Source: Clostridiaceae bacterium (lineage in GTDB: Bacteria; Bacillota; Clostridia; DSM-8532). Taken from it: DNA of 41,338 nt. Numbering within the stretch: position 1 is the first letter of the stretch; the number at the start of each line of letters is the position of its first letter. Both the position numbers and the translations under genes were made by a program. The notes under the pieces are model-generated. The model searched no databases. It was not told the origin of the DNA and saw nothing but the letters and a program-made list of their open reading frames with translations. Below are positions 34,251-41,338 of the stretch, one piece after another. Where the stretch lies: NCBI GenBank assembly GCA_012520615.1, contig JAAYNX010000113.1, positions 1 through 41,338 of the forward strand, given 5' to 3'.

Positions 34251-35531
34251 ATGGATATAAAGTTACTTGCAAAAAATGCGAAGAAGGCTTCAATAGCGTT
34301 TTCAGGTATATCAACGCAAAAAAAGAACGATGCTCTTATGAAGATAGCAGAAACGTTGTATTTAAATAAAGATAGAATTATTAAAGCAAATGCAGAAGAT
34401 ATAGAACGAAGTACAGCTGAGAATCTTCCCATGCCGCTTATTAAAAGGCTTCGCTTTGATGAGGATAAAATAAACGGTGTTATAGACGGTATAAAAAGTC
34501 TAATAGGTCTTGAAGACCCTGTTGGTAAAACTCTTTTATCTACCGAGCTGGATCAAGGTCTTGAACTTTCCAGAGTAAGCTGCCCCATAGGTTTGATAGG
34601 AATCATTTTTGAGTCTCGTCCAGATGCACTGGTTCAGATTTCTACACTTTGTCTGAAAAGTGGTAACGCAGTTATGCTCAAAGGTGGGAGAGAGGCCCTT
34701 TTGACCAATAGATGTCTATATGAAACCATAGCCTCGGCAACGCAAGAAGCGGGACTTCCTGATAATTGGATAAATCTCCTTGAGAATAGGGATGAGGTTT
34801 CGGAAATGCTTAAGCTAGATGATTACGTGGATCTTATTATTCCCAGAGGTTCTAATGAGTTTGTTCGATATATAATGGATAACTCCCGAATTCCGGTACT
34901 TGGTCATGCAGATGGAATATGTCATTGCTATATAGATAAAGGGGCGGATATTCAAAAGGCTATAAATATTGCCGTTGATTCTAAAACTCAATATGTGGCT
35001 GTTTGTAATGCATTGGAAACTTTATTAGTCCATAAAGACATTGCCGTAGATGTTTTGCCTTCTCTTAAAGACGCACTAATAAAGAAGAATGTCGAAATTA
35101 GAGGGTGTGAAGAAACTAGAAAAATAGTTGATTGTATTCCCGCCACAGAAGAGGACTGGAAAACCGAGTATTTGGATTATATTTTGTCAATTAAAGTTGT
35201 AGAAAGCATCGATGAAGCCATTGAACATATAAACACCTATGGTTCAGGTCACACCGATACAATAGTATCAAAGGATAAAGAGAGTATTGAAAAATTTCTT
35301 GAATATGTTGATTCGGGTGATGTATTTGCAAATTGCTCTACACGGTTTAGCGACGGCTTTAAATATGGATTTGGAGCAGAAGTAGGAATCAGCACCAATA
35401 AAATACATGCAAGAGGGCCAGTAGGTCTGGAGGGGCTTGTGACATATAAGTACAAGCTAATCGGAGATGGGCATATTGTTGCTGATTACGCCGAAAACAG
35501 GAAGAAATTTACTCATAGGCACCTAGGGTGA
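34251..35531 (+). CDS. proA: Gamma-glutamyl phosphate reductase
   Basis: Second step of proline synthesis: reduces gamma-glutamyl phosphate to glutamate semialdehyde with NADPH. The 426-aa aldehyde-dehydrogenase-fold protein shows IGIIFESRPDALVQIS, VMLKGGREA and the catalytic Cys in GDVFANCSTRFSDGF. The usual partner proB is not adjacent. AAGGGGTAA precedes ATG 34251. It is divergent from prfC. Confidence 0.97.
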   Translation: MDIKLLAKNAKKASIAFSGISTQKKNDALMKIAETLYLNKDRIIKANAEDIERSTAENLPMPLIKRLRFDEDKINGVIDGIKSLIGLEDPVGKTLLSTELDQGLELSRVSCPIGLIGIIFESRPDALVQISTLCLKSGNAVMLKGGREALLTNRCLYETIASATQEAGLPDNWINLLENRDEVSEMLKLDDYVDLIIPRGSNEFVRYIMDNSRIPVLGHADGICHCYIDKGADIQKAINIAVDSKTQYVAVCNALETLLVHKDIAVDVLPSLKDALIKKNVEIRGCEETRKIVDCIPATEEDWKTEYLDYILSIKVVESIDEAIEHINTYGSGHTDTIVSKDKESIEKFLEYVDSGDVFANCSTRFSDGFKYGFGAEVGISTNKIHARGPVGLEGLVTYKYKLIGDGHIVADYAENRKKFTHRHLG

Positions 35532-35550
35532 AAGCGGCCTTAATACTACT

Positions 35551-35664
35551 ATGGAACTTTTAGTCGATATCATGCGTGCCGCTCAGGAATTTCATCCGGA
35601 AATGATTCGCGGCCGCACACTTGATAACTTAAAAAAGCGGGTGCAAGGTTTCTCAATGAGATAA
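35551..35664 (+). other. Possible 37-aa remnant ORF of unknown origin
   Basis: An open frame after proA reads MELLVDIMRAAQEFHPEMIR and ends QGFSMR, with richer GC (GCGGCCGC) than its surroundings. I see no ribosome site and do not recognise it. A hairpin, AAGCGGG (35635-35641) with CCCGCTT (35669-35675), overlaps its end. It may be a fragment of a lost gene. Confidence 0.25.
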
Positions 35665-35726
35665 GCCGCCCGCTTCAGAGAGTTGCTGCCGCATAATAAC
35701 TATCCGGGTTCGCGCAGTTTGTCGCC

Positions 35727-36467
35727 CTATATGTTAATAATAAATCTTTCTCCTCGCCTTGAAATTGGTTTAACTTTATTAAAAGAAGAGTTTTCACCAG
35801 ATATTGTTTTAATGCGTTCCATAATTGTATAGTCATCGCCAAAATGCATCGGGAAAGCGATTTTAACATCAACTTCATTCAAAAACCATGACATTCCCAT
35901 TAATTCAGCGCTTTCCTGCCTAGGGTCTGCGGTAAGAAAGGCAATATCAACAGGGTGATTTTTAATTAAAGAAACTTCCCGTTTGAATCGAGCCGCCATA
36001 TCATTATTCCATGCTTTGGTCTCTTCGTTCCAATGCCACCAATTAAGGTCACCGGCATGATAAATATTTATACCGTCAACACTTATCAATAAGGCAATAC
36101 CTTCATCAGTGGATTTAAAAGTGTGAATTCTGGGATTATCTTCCTGATAAATCTCATTAGGCTTAAGAATCCTCGTCCATTCCCGATGGTTTTTCTTCGG
36201 AATATCATATGAAAGAAAGTAGCGGGCATTAGGAAGGTGTTCCTTCCAAGAAAGTATAATGGGATTGAAATGGTCGGGATGCCTGTGGGAAGCAAAAACA
36301 AATACTTCTTTGCTCTTGATTTCCGAAGTTTCTATCACTCCTGACGACAGGGAGCGTACGTGGTTCTCGCCCTCGTCTAAATAGTAATCGAATATTAAAA
36401 TTTTGTTTCCAATACCAACAGCGAAACCGCTATGGCCAAGATACCAGACTTCAATCTTCTTTTGCAC
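35727..36467 (-). CDS. Metallo-beta-lactamase fold hydrolase (UlaG-like)
   Basis: 246-aa protein with the HxHxDH metal motif at residues 61-66 (SHRHPDH), a later HAGDLN strand and a C-terminal His in FPMHFGDD. The start IEVWYLGHSGFAV is typical of the UlaG/L-ascorbate lactonase-like branch. The substrate is unknown. It is the last gene of the minus-strand redox operon, 13 bp after the small membrane protein, which could be coincidental. No signal peptide is seen, so it is cytoplasmic. Confidence 0.88.
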   Translation of the reverse strand: MQKKIEVWYLGHSGFAVGIGNKILIFDYYLDEGENHVRSLSSGVIETSEIKSKEVFVFASHRHPDHFNPIILSWKEHLPNARYFLSYDIPKKNHREWTRILKPNEIYQEDNPRIHTFKSTDEGIALLISVDGINIYHAGDLNWWHWNEETKAWNNDMAARFKREVSLIKNHPVDIAFLTADPRQESAELMGMSWFLNEVDVKIAFPMHFGDDYTIMERIKTISGENSSFNKVKPISRRGERFIINI

Positions 36468-36480
36468 AGTATTATCTCCT

Positions 36481-36825
36481 TTAAAAGCGCATAAAATTAA
36501 GCGGTTTTATAATTAAATAATTTATTTCAAACCAAAAGAAAGCAGCTATAGCAATGGTAATAATAATACAGAAAATTATATCAAAAAGGTCACGCTTTTT
36601 AATGGCATAAATAATTATTCCGAGATGATATACAAAACCTACTATGCCTATGTATGATGCGAAGTTTATTATAGGGCTAACAATGAATATCTCATATGCA
36701 TGAAAAAGCCCGGAAAGAAAGGGTATGTCTGTTAGTAAAGCAATTGCATACAGTATTGCAGGTACAATAATATCAAAATAAATGAGAAGCTTCCATCCTT
36801 TATCGAATTTAAAATTTTTCAGCAT
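36481..36825 (-). CDS. Small integral membrane protein of unknown function
   Basis: 114 aa starting MLKNFKFDKGWKLLIYF, with about three hydrophobic helices (IIVPAILYAIALL, ASYIGIVGFVYHLGIIIYAI, IIFCIIITIAIAAFFWFEI). I do not recognise a family. The start is the ATG at 36825 with GTGAGG upstream; the track start lies inside apbE. It begins 10 bp after the apbE stop, so translational coupling and a redox-related role are likely but unproven. Confidence 0.75.
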   Translation of the reverse strand: MLKNFKFDKGWKLLIYFDIIVPAILYAIALLTDIPFLSGLFHAYEIFIVSPIINFASYIGIVGFVYHLGIIIYAIKKRDLFDIIFCIIITIAIAAFFWFEINYLIIKPLNFMRF

Positions 36826-36835
36826 ATCATAAACC

Positions 36836-37924
36836 TCACTTATCTGTATTAGAAGCCCCACCCATATACTTCATAACGCTTTTAGCATTATCAGTGGCTT
36901 GGATTGTTCCGTCCTTCATTATCCAAATAGCTTCAACACCAATGCTCTCCGCAAGTTTTTTGCCTTCCTCAAAGGGAGTTAAAAATATTGTGGTGGACAT
37001 AAAATCGGCAACACCCGAATCTTTTGCTACTATTGAAACTGCTCTAAAATACTCCGCAGGCATCAGCGTTGTGGGATCTATTAAATGATGATACATTTTT
37101 CCGTCTACTTCATACTGTCTTTGATAATCGCCGCTCGTTACAAGAGATTGATCATTTATATATAGTATGTCAAGTGAGGGTTCGCTGGGATTATTGGGAT
37201 TGCCGTCAGGATCCTGAATACCGATACCCCATTTGTTTCTTGAGACGTCCTTTGGTTGACCGACAGTCCTAACATTACCTCCAGAGCTGATAATAAAACT
37301 TGTATAACCTTGTTCCGTCAGTTCATTTACTACTATCTCGGTTGCGAATCCTTTAGCAACAGCACCTACATCGAGGCGCATGTTTTTCTCCTCAAGATAT
37401 ACTGTTTTCTTATCTAAATCCACTATAACCTTGTCAATATCAGTGTAATTCATAGCATTTTGAAGCGTATCAAGTGGCGGTACTTTCGCTTCTTCGGGGT
37501 CTCCAGTTCCTTCCTCCCGATAATCGTGCCAGATTGAGAGAACTGAACCCAGCGCAATATTGCATTTTCCATTAGTTTTATTGTACCATTCTTTTGAAAA
37601 GACTATTAAATCTATAATTTCCTGCTGAACCTCAACAGGCTTAATTCCCGCATTATCATTAATTGTTTTAATATTATTGATACCTTCATAATCATTGTAT
37701 ATATCATAGAGCTTATTAAGCTCCATGAATCGTTCCTGACCTTTTTCAACCATAAGTTCAAATTCATCCGGACTATTGGCATAGCCCATGAATTGTATAA
37801 CAGTATCAAAAGCACCGAGAAATTCATAGGAATATTTATTGTATTCCGATGTATTTTTAGCTGAGCATGCGCTAAACATTAATGCAATTATGAGAATAAG
37901 TAGCAGCTTGGGTTTTATTTTCAT
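36836..37924 (-). CDS. apbE: FAD:protein FMN transferase (ApbE), lipoprotein
   Basis: Transfers FMN from FAD to Ser/Thr of extracytoplasmic proteins. The lipobox is LMFSAC, so it is anchored outside the membrane. Family motifs are RLDVGAVAKGFATEIV, SSGGNVRTVG, YHHLIDPTT and STTIFLTPFEEG. The start is ATG 37924, with GAGGTG upstream; the track used GTG 37930. The length is 362 aa. With the PplA-like lipoprotein, prenyl synthase and NDH-2 upstream it matches FmnB of the Listeria electron-transfer locus. Confidence 0.94.
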   Translation of the reverse strand: MKIKPKLLLILIIALMFSACSAKNTSEYNKYSYEFLGAFDTVIQFMGYANSPDEFELMVEKGQERFMELNKLYDIYNDYEGINNIKTINDNAGIKPVEVQQEIIDLIVFSKEWYNKTNGKCNIALGSVLSIWHDYREEGTGDPEEAKVPPLDTLQNAMNYTDIDKVIVDLDKKTVYLEEKNMRLDVGAVAKGFATEIVVNELTEQGYTSFIISSGGNVRTVGQPKDVSRNKWGIGIQDPDGNPNNPSEPSLDILYINDQSLVTSGDYQRQYEVDGKMYHHLIDPTTLMPAEYFRAVSIVAKDSGVADFMSTTIFLTPFEEGKKLAESIGVEAIWIMKDGTIQATDNAKSVMKYMGGASNTDK

Positions 37925-37949
37925 ATCCACCTCAGTTACACATAATTAA

Positions 37950-37980
37950 AGAGAACCCCTCCTTAAAGAAGGGGTTCTTT
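37950..37980 (-). terminator. Attenuating hairpin between lipoprotein and apbE
   Basis: GAACCCCT (37953-37960) pairs with AGGGGTTC (37970-37977), and flanking bases lengthen the stem. On the minus strand a short TCTTT segment follows. It probably lets the lipoprotein be made in excess of ApbE. Confidence 0.65.
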
Positions 37981-37998
37981 AGGATTATGTACCTAATA

Positions 37999-38502
37999 CT
38001 ATTTTGCGTTTGCAACAGCCTCGGCAACAGCGGCTTGATAATCACTAATAGAAACGGAAACCTTACTCTTAAGATCAGCATCTTCAGAGGCATCCTTAAT
38101 GGCTGTAATTTTATCAACTGTCTTTCCAACCATCCACTTTTCCAATTCAGCAATTTGCTCAAACCACTCTCTTGCAGATCCAGCTTTTTTCATACCATAG
38201 TCGTAACCAAGTTCGACTTTAGTTTTTTGTTCTGCATCTTTGTCTGAGGTGATTTTTCCAGTTGTATCAAAGTTTACTTTTGTCTGAGCAGTATCAATAA
38301 CTACACCCAGAATCTTATTTGATGAGTCAACAGTTACTGCTGCCATAACAGTATCAACCTGTGCTAGGCCCTCAGCTTCTGCTGTTGCATCCTTTGATTT
38401 TCCAATGGAAATGTTGTGTCCGAGTCCTGTTTTAACAGATGCCGCTGCACCGCAGCCTGCCAAAAGGACTGCTACTAATGTGAGTGCCAGTACTTTCTTC
38501 AT
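37999..38502 (-). CDS. PplA-like extracytoplasmic lipoprotein
   Basis: 167-aa lipoprotein with lipobox LLAGC (Cys17). The mature part has GLGHNISIGKSKDATAEAEGL, a segment VTVDSSNKILGVVIDTAQTK, YDYGMKKAGSAREWFEQIAEL and a C-terminal helix. The layout resembles FMN-binding-domain lipoproteins such as Listeria PplA. I find no SGAT-type flavinylation motif; the region where it might fall reads VSVSISDYQAAV. AGGAGG precedes the ATG. It is encoded between the prenyl synthase and apbE. Its being an ApbE substrate is inference, weakened by the missing motif. Confidence 0.75.
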   Translation of the reverse strand: MKKVLALTLVAVLLAGCGAAASVKTGLGHNISIGKSKDATAEAEGLAQVDTVMAAVTVDSSNKILGVVIDTAQTKVNFDTTGKITSDKDAEQKTKVELGYDYGMKKAGSAREWFEQIAELEKWMVGKTVDKITAIKDASEDADLKSKVSVSISDYQAAVAEAVANAK

Positions 38503-38559
38503 AATATCCTCCTAATATAAAAATGTATATATGCAAAGAGCGTTTTTGCGTTTTAGCCT

Positions 38560-39498
38560 TTACAGCCAGTTAACAATCTCACTCATAGCTTCAGTATATG
38601 GGGTATAGGGTATTTTTTCTATATAATGCATACACTTCTCTTTATAGCGGTTTTTAAGCTTCATTGTATCCTGAACACCACCCGATGTTCTGATACTATT
38701 TAATATACTATTTATATCACCATTGCCTTCAAAGAAAACATTAACTTGATTTATAAAATCAGGGTTATTCTTTACTGCCATTATTACCGGAAGGGTTGCT
38801 ATACCTTCTTTTAAATCATTCAGAACAGGTTTTCCTTCTTTTGATTGGTCAGAGAGAATATCAAGTAAGTCATCTCTTATTTGAAAAGCAGCACCGAAGC
38901 TTAGACCGAATCTGCCAAACTGCCTAGAAATATCATCAGAAAGATTGGCTGTTTTTGCTCCCAATACTAAGGATGCCGAAAATAAAACTCCTGTTTTACC
39001 CAGTATACGTTTTATATAATTATACACACTGGAAACAGAATATTTACTTATATATTGTTCTACTTCGCCCTCGCAAAGAAGGGAGATTGCTCTTGCTAAA
39101 ACATCAAGCTTTTCGGGTTTCAAACCTGTTTTTAATAGCAGCCTCAAAGATTTTGTAAGAAGATAATCTCCTGTATAAACCGCTAAATTGGTGTTATGCT
39201 TCTCAGCGAGGGTTATCTTTCCTCTTCGGGTTTTGGCATTGTCAATAATATCATCGTGTATTAGTGTAGCTGCATGCAGTACTTCAACAGATGCTGCGGC
39301 GGGGAATACTCTTTTTCTGTCATAGTCACCATGTAGTGCTGCTATGATAGTAAACGCAGGGCGTAATCTTTTTCCTCCTGATAGCACAGCATCTTTTGAA
39401 GCATTCATTAAAAATTTATTTCGGGAAGCCATTACTGTTTCAAGATAACTCTCAAAGGCAGCTAACTCTTCGTTAATAACAGGGAATTTGTTCCACAA
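38560..39498 (-). CDS. Polyprenyl (heptaprenyl-type) diphosphate synthase
   Basis: 312-aa trans-isoprenyl synthase. The first Asp-rich motif is LIHDDIIDNAKTRRG and the second FQIRDDLLDILSD; GGKRLRPAF is the substrate segment. It makes the quinone side chain. TTG 39498 is the start, with AGGAGG nine bases upstream. In the Listeria electron-transfer locus a similar enzyme (DmkB) makes a dedicated demethylmenaquinone tail. Position between NDH-2 and the lipoprotein supports that reading. Chain length cannot be read from sequence. Confidence 0.92.
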   Translation of the reverse strand: MWNKFPVINEELAAFESYLETVMASRNKFLMNASKDAVLSGGKRLRPAFTIIAALHGDYDRKRVFPAAASVEVLHAATLIHDDIIDNAKTRRGKITLAEKHNTNLAVYTGDYLLTKSLRLLLKTGLKPEKLDVLARAISLLCEGEVEQYISKYSVSSVYNYIKRILGKTGVLFSASLVLGAKTANLSDDISRQFGRFGLSFGAAFQIRDDLLDILSDQSKEGKPVLNDLKEGIATLPVIMAVKNNPDFINQVNVFFEGNGDINSILNSIRTSGGVQDTMKLKNRYKEKCMHYIEKIPYTPYTEAMSEIVNWL

Positions 39499-39553
39499 TG
39501 CGTTTTACCTCCTAGATAATATGTGCATATGGATATTATGGCATAGGGGAACA

Positions 39554-41224
39554 TTAATCAAACCGATCTAAACTACCCTTGAAGAATAATCTAAATTTCT
39601 TATTTTTCCAGAAGCTTTCCCAAACATTGTTAAGGTAAGGGATAAGGTAATAATCCAAACCAAAAGCTCTGCCCGCTCCGCCCATAATGGCAATAGATGC
39701 AAATAGCATCCACCAACTCTTTTCGTAAAGACCTGTGGAGGACATAAACATTACTATTAAACTCAAGGAAATAAATGAGCCAATAAAAGTTAATGCACCG
39801 CCAAGGAGCATAAGTCCTACAAGAATCTCAAGAACAACTACGAGAACCTGGAAGAACATTGCAACACCATCATTAGCCAATACAATATTACGTAAGAACC
39901 AAGGCACCAGATTGAAATCACCAAAATGGAAGAACTCAAGTCTGGAAAAATGTTGGGCAATAATGTCTTCGCCACCGGCTATACGAGTTTCGGTTTCTAT
40001 AAAGAAATTGATAATACCTGTTTTGATTCTGAAAACTTCATCAATTTTTGTTACAAAAGCTGCAGTAGGTGTGGCAGCACTTGTACCATCATTTGCCATG
40101 CCAAGGAAGGCCGCAAGTTTTGGTGAACTAAACCAGCCATCGGCAACTTTTACCAAGCCTTCATATAACCACATTCCACCTAAGAACAAACGCAGGGGAG
40201 TGAGCCACCATGCTTGTATGCGCGTTGACCAGTGCTTTTCAACCAGTATCTTTCTTTGTCTTCTCTCCAACACCTCATGATATAGGTATCTAGAAATACC
40301 CCTAAATCCAGTAATTTCCCAAAGGTAATGAATGTTGACAAGGAACTTCATTACGATTGAAAGCCAAACGGGAAGACTTTTACCCATGATTTCGGAAACG
40401 CAGAAATAATTACCTACACTAACCATTGTGCCATGGAATTTAACCGACACTTTTTTCTGCTCTTTTCCACGAATGTCGTTAAGTATATTTTCAGCAGCAC
40501 CATGGGCTGTTTGAATAGCATTCTCAACCATTGCAGCGTAGGGTCTGCCGTCTTCGCCAGCCAACCCCCCAAAGTCACCAACAGCATAAACGTTTTTATA
40601 TTCGGTTCTGCAGAATTCGTCAACCTTGGCTCTATTTTGCCTGTTTGCTCTTTCAATATCACATTTTTCAGCATCATCGCAAGCTTTTATCCCGGCACAC
40701 CAAATGACAGTTCTGGTTTGAATCTCGCCGCCTTCATACACTAAGCTATGGTCAGTTGCTGAAGTTATTCTAGTGTCGAGCATTACTTCAACTTTAAGTT
40801 TTTTCTCCAGATATTTGTGAGCCTTAGCGGCATTTTTCTCTCCTAAAGTGTTCAGAATACGGGAGAGCATGTCTACAATAATAAGCCGGACATCTTTACG
40901 AGGAATTTTGTGTTCCTTACAAAGGGACTTGACCCAAATTCCAAGCTCACCTATCATTTCAACCCCGGTGAATCCTGCTCCGGAAACAACGAATGTCAGA
41001 AGGCGCTTTCTTTCTGTTTCGTCTTTTTCTTGGCTAGCTAAAATGAAGCACTTCTTTATATGTTCACGTATTCTTACGGCATCATCAAAACTCCAAAGAG
41101 TAAAAGCATGCTCGTCAAGACCGGGAATATCGAAGTAATTTGGAGTACTCCCCATTGCTGTAACCAAGTAATCATAATCGTAAGTTTTATTCTCAGAGGA
41201 AACTTTATTATTATGATTAGAGTG
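39554..41224 (-). pseudogene. 5'-truncated type II NADH dehydrogenase with membrane C-terminus
   Basis: The open frame covers NDH-2 from about residue 100 on: YDYDYLVTAMGSTPNYFDIPG, the NADH-binding Rossmann loop VVSGAGFTGVEMIGELG and the FAD-contacting NVYAVGDFGG. A C-terminal extension with several hydrophobic helices (LFLGGMWLYEGLVKVA, FFQVLVVVLEILVGLMLLGGA) resembles the DoxX-like tail of Ndh2 from the Listeria locus. The N-terminal FAD GxGxxG region is absent. An in-frame TGA at 41225-41227 and unrelated sequence lie directly upstream. The first usable codons are TTG 41167 or ATG 41155, neither giving a complete enzyme. A damaged gene is the best reading. Confidence 0.85.
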
Positions 41225-41236
41225 TCAAAAGACACT
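41221..41236. repeat. 16-bp palindrome at the NDH-2 break point
   Basis: AGTGTC-AAAA-GACACT is a perfect inverted repeat exactly where NDH-2 homology ends. The remaining ~100 bases contain no recognisable gene in any frame. It could be the end of an insertion sequence whose body lies beyond the window; the family is not identified. Confidence 0.5.
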
Positions 41237-41338
41237 ACCAATAAATTATATTGTTAATTGCACCTTGAAAATTTAACACAATACCTTTTTTCCAGTCCTA
41301 TGATGAGTTTTGGAGCCAATTTAGGCCAATAATGAATA

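Noticed and set aside
39735-40280. 181-aa plus-strand ORF opposite the NDH-2 tail
   Set aside because: It is an antisense shadow of recognisable NDH-2 coding sequence.
1-41338. CRISPR array or complete prophage
   Set aside because: No regularly spaced repeats, cas genes, or phage structural or integrase genes were seen; only one holin-like orphan.

Overview
The window looks like a chromosomal segment of a low-GC, Gram-positive anaerobe of the class Clostridia. A cellulolytic Ruminiclostridium/Clostridium cluster III relative is my best guess, from gene content and order rather than any search. Signs are the hrcA-grpE-dnaK-dnaJ-prmA-rsmE order with a CIRCE element, yicC-remA-gmk-rpoZ, dimeric glycyl-tRNA synthetase, pyruvate phosphate dikinase, T-box control, Gram-positive SOS boxes, lipoproteins with strong AGGAGG sites, and many TTG/GTG starts.

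Layout. (1) 1-9145: heat-shock operon under CIRCE, running into rRNA/protein methyltransferases, a stand-alone CheY-like receiver, and yicC-remA-gmk-rpoZ. (2) 9181-15260: glyS, ppdK, then a consensus promoter and T-box leader in front of a phenylacetate-CoA ligase. (3) 15342-23930: a sugar-type sensing and uptake module. A histidine kinase, NarL-type regulator, anchored binding protein and lipoprotein binding protein form one operon. A terminator and a cluster of TGACAWWTGTCA palindromes follow, then a second paralogous binding protein, a MITE-like hairpin repeat, and a ribose-type ATPase and permease. (4) 23930-26742: RluA-family pseudouridine synthase, DUF503 protein and an MFS transporter with a fresh in-frame duplication. 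(5) 26782-28588: an accessory patch downstream of the 3' end of tRNA-Pro(CGG), holding a holin-like orphan, a DUF1796 gene and a decayed AbiE toxin-antitoxin pair. (6) 28855-35531: ybaK-like deacylase, lexA divergent from a yneA-like LysM division inhibitor with three SOS boxes, a tandem ACT protein, an HD-GYP protein, prfC and proA. (7) 35727-41338, minus strand: an operon resembling the flavin-based extracellular electron transfer locus known from Listeria. It has an NDH-2 with a membrane C-terminus, a polyprenyl diphosphate synthase, a PplA-like lipoprotein, a lipoprotein ApbE flavin transferase, a small membrane protein and a metallo-hydrolase. The NDH-2 gene has lost its N-terminal FAD-binding region next to a 16-bp palindrome at the window edge.

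How parts work together. Region 3 is read as a three-component sensor: extracellular binding proteins report a ligand to the kinase, and the response regulator probably acts at the palindromes to switch on the matching ABC importer. In region 7 NADH electrons would pass to a specialised quinone and then to extracellular flavin groups installed by ApbE, but the broken ndh2 makes the function of this copy doubtful. No CRISPR array, rRNA or intact prophage was seen.
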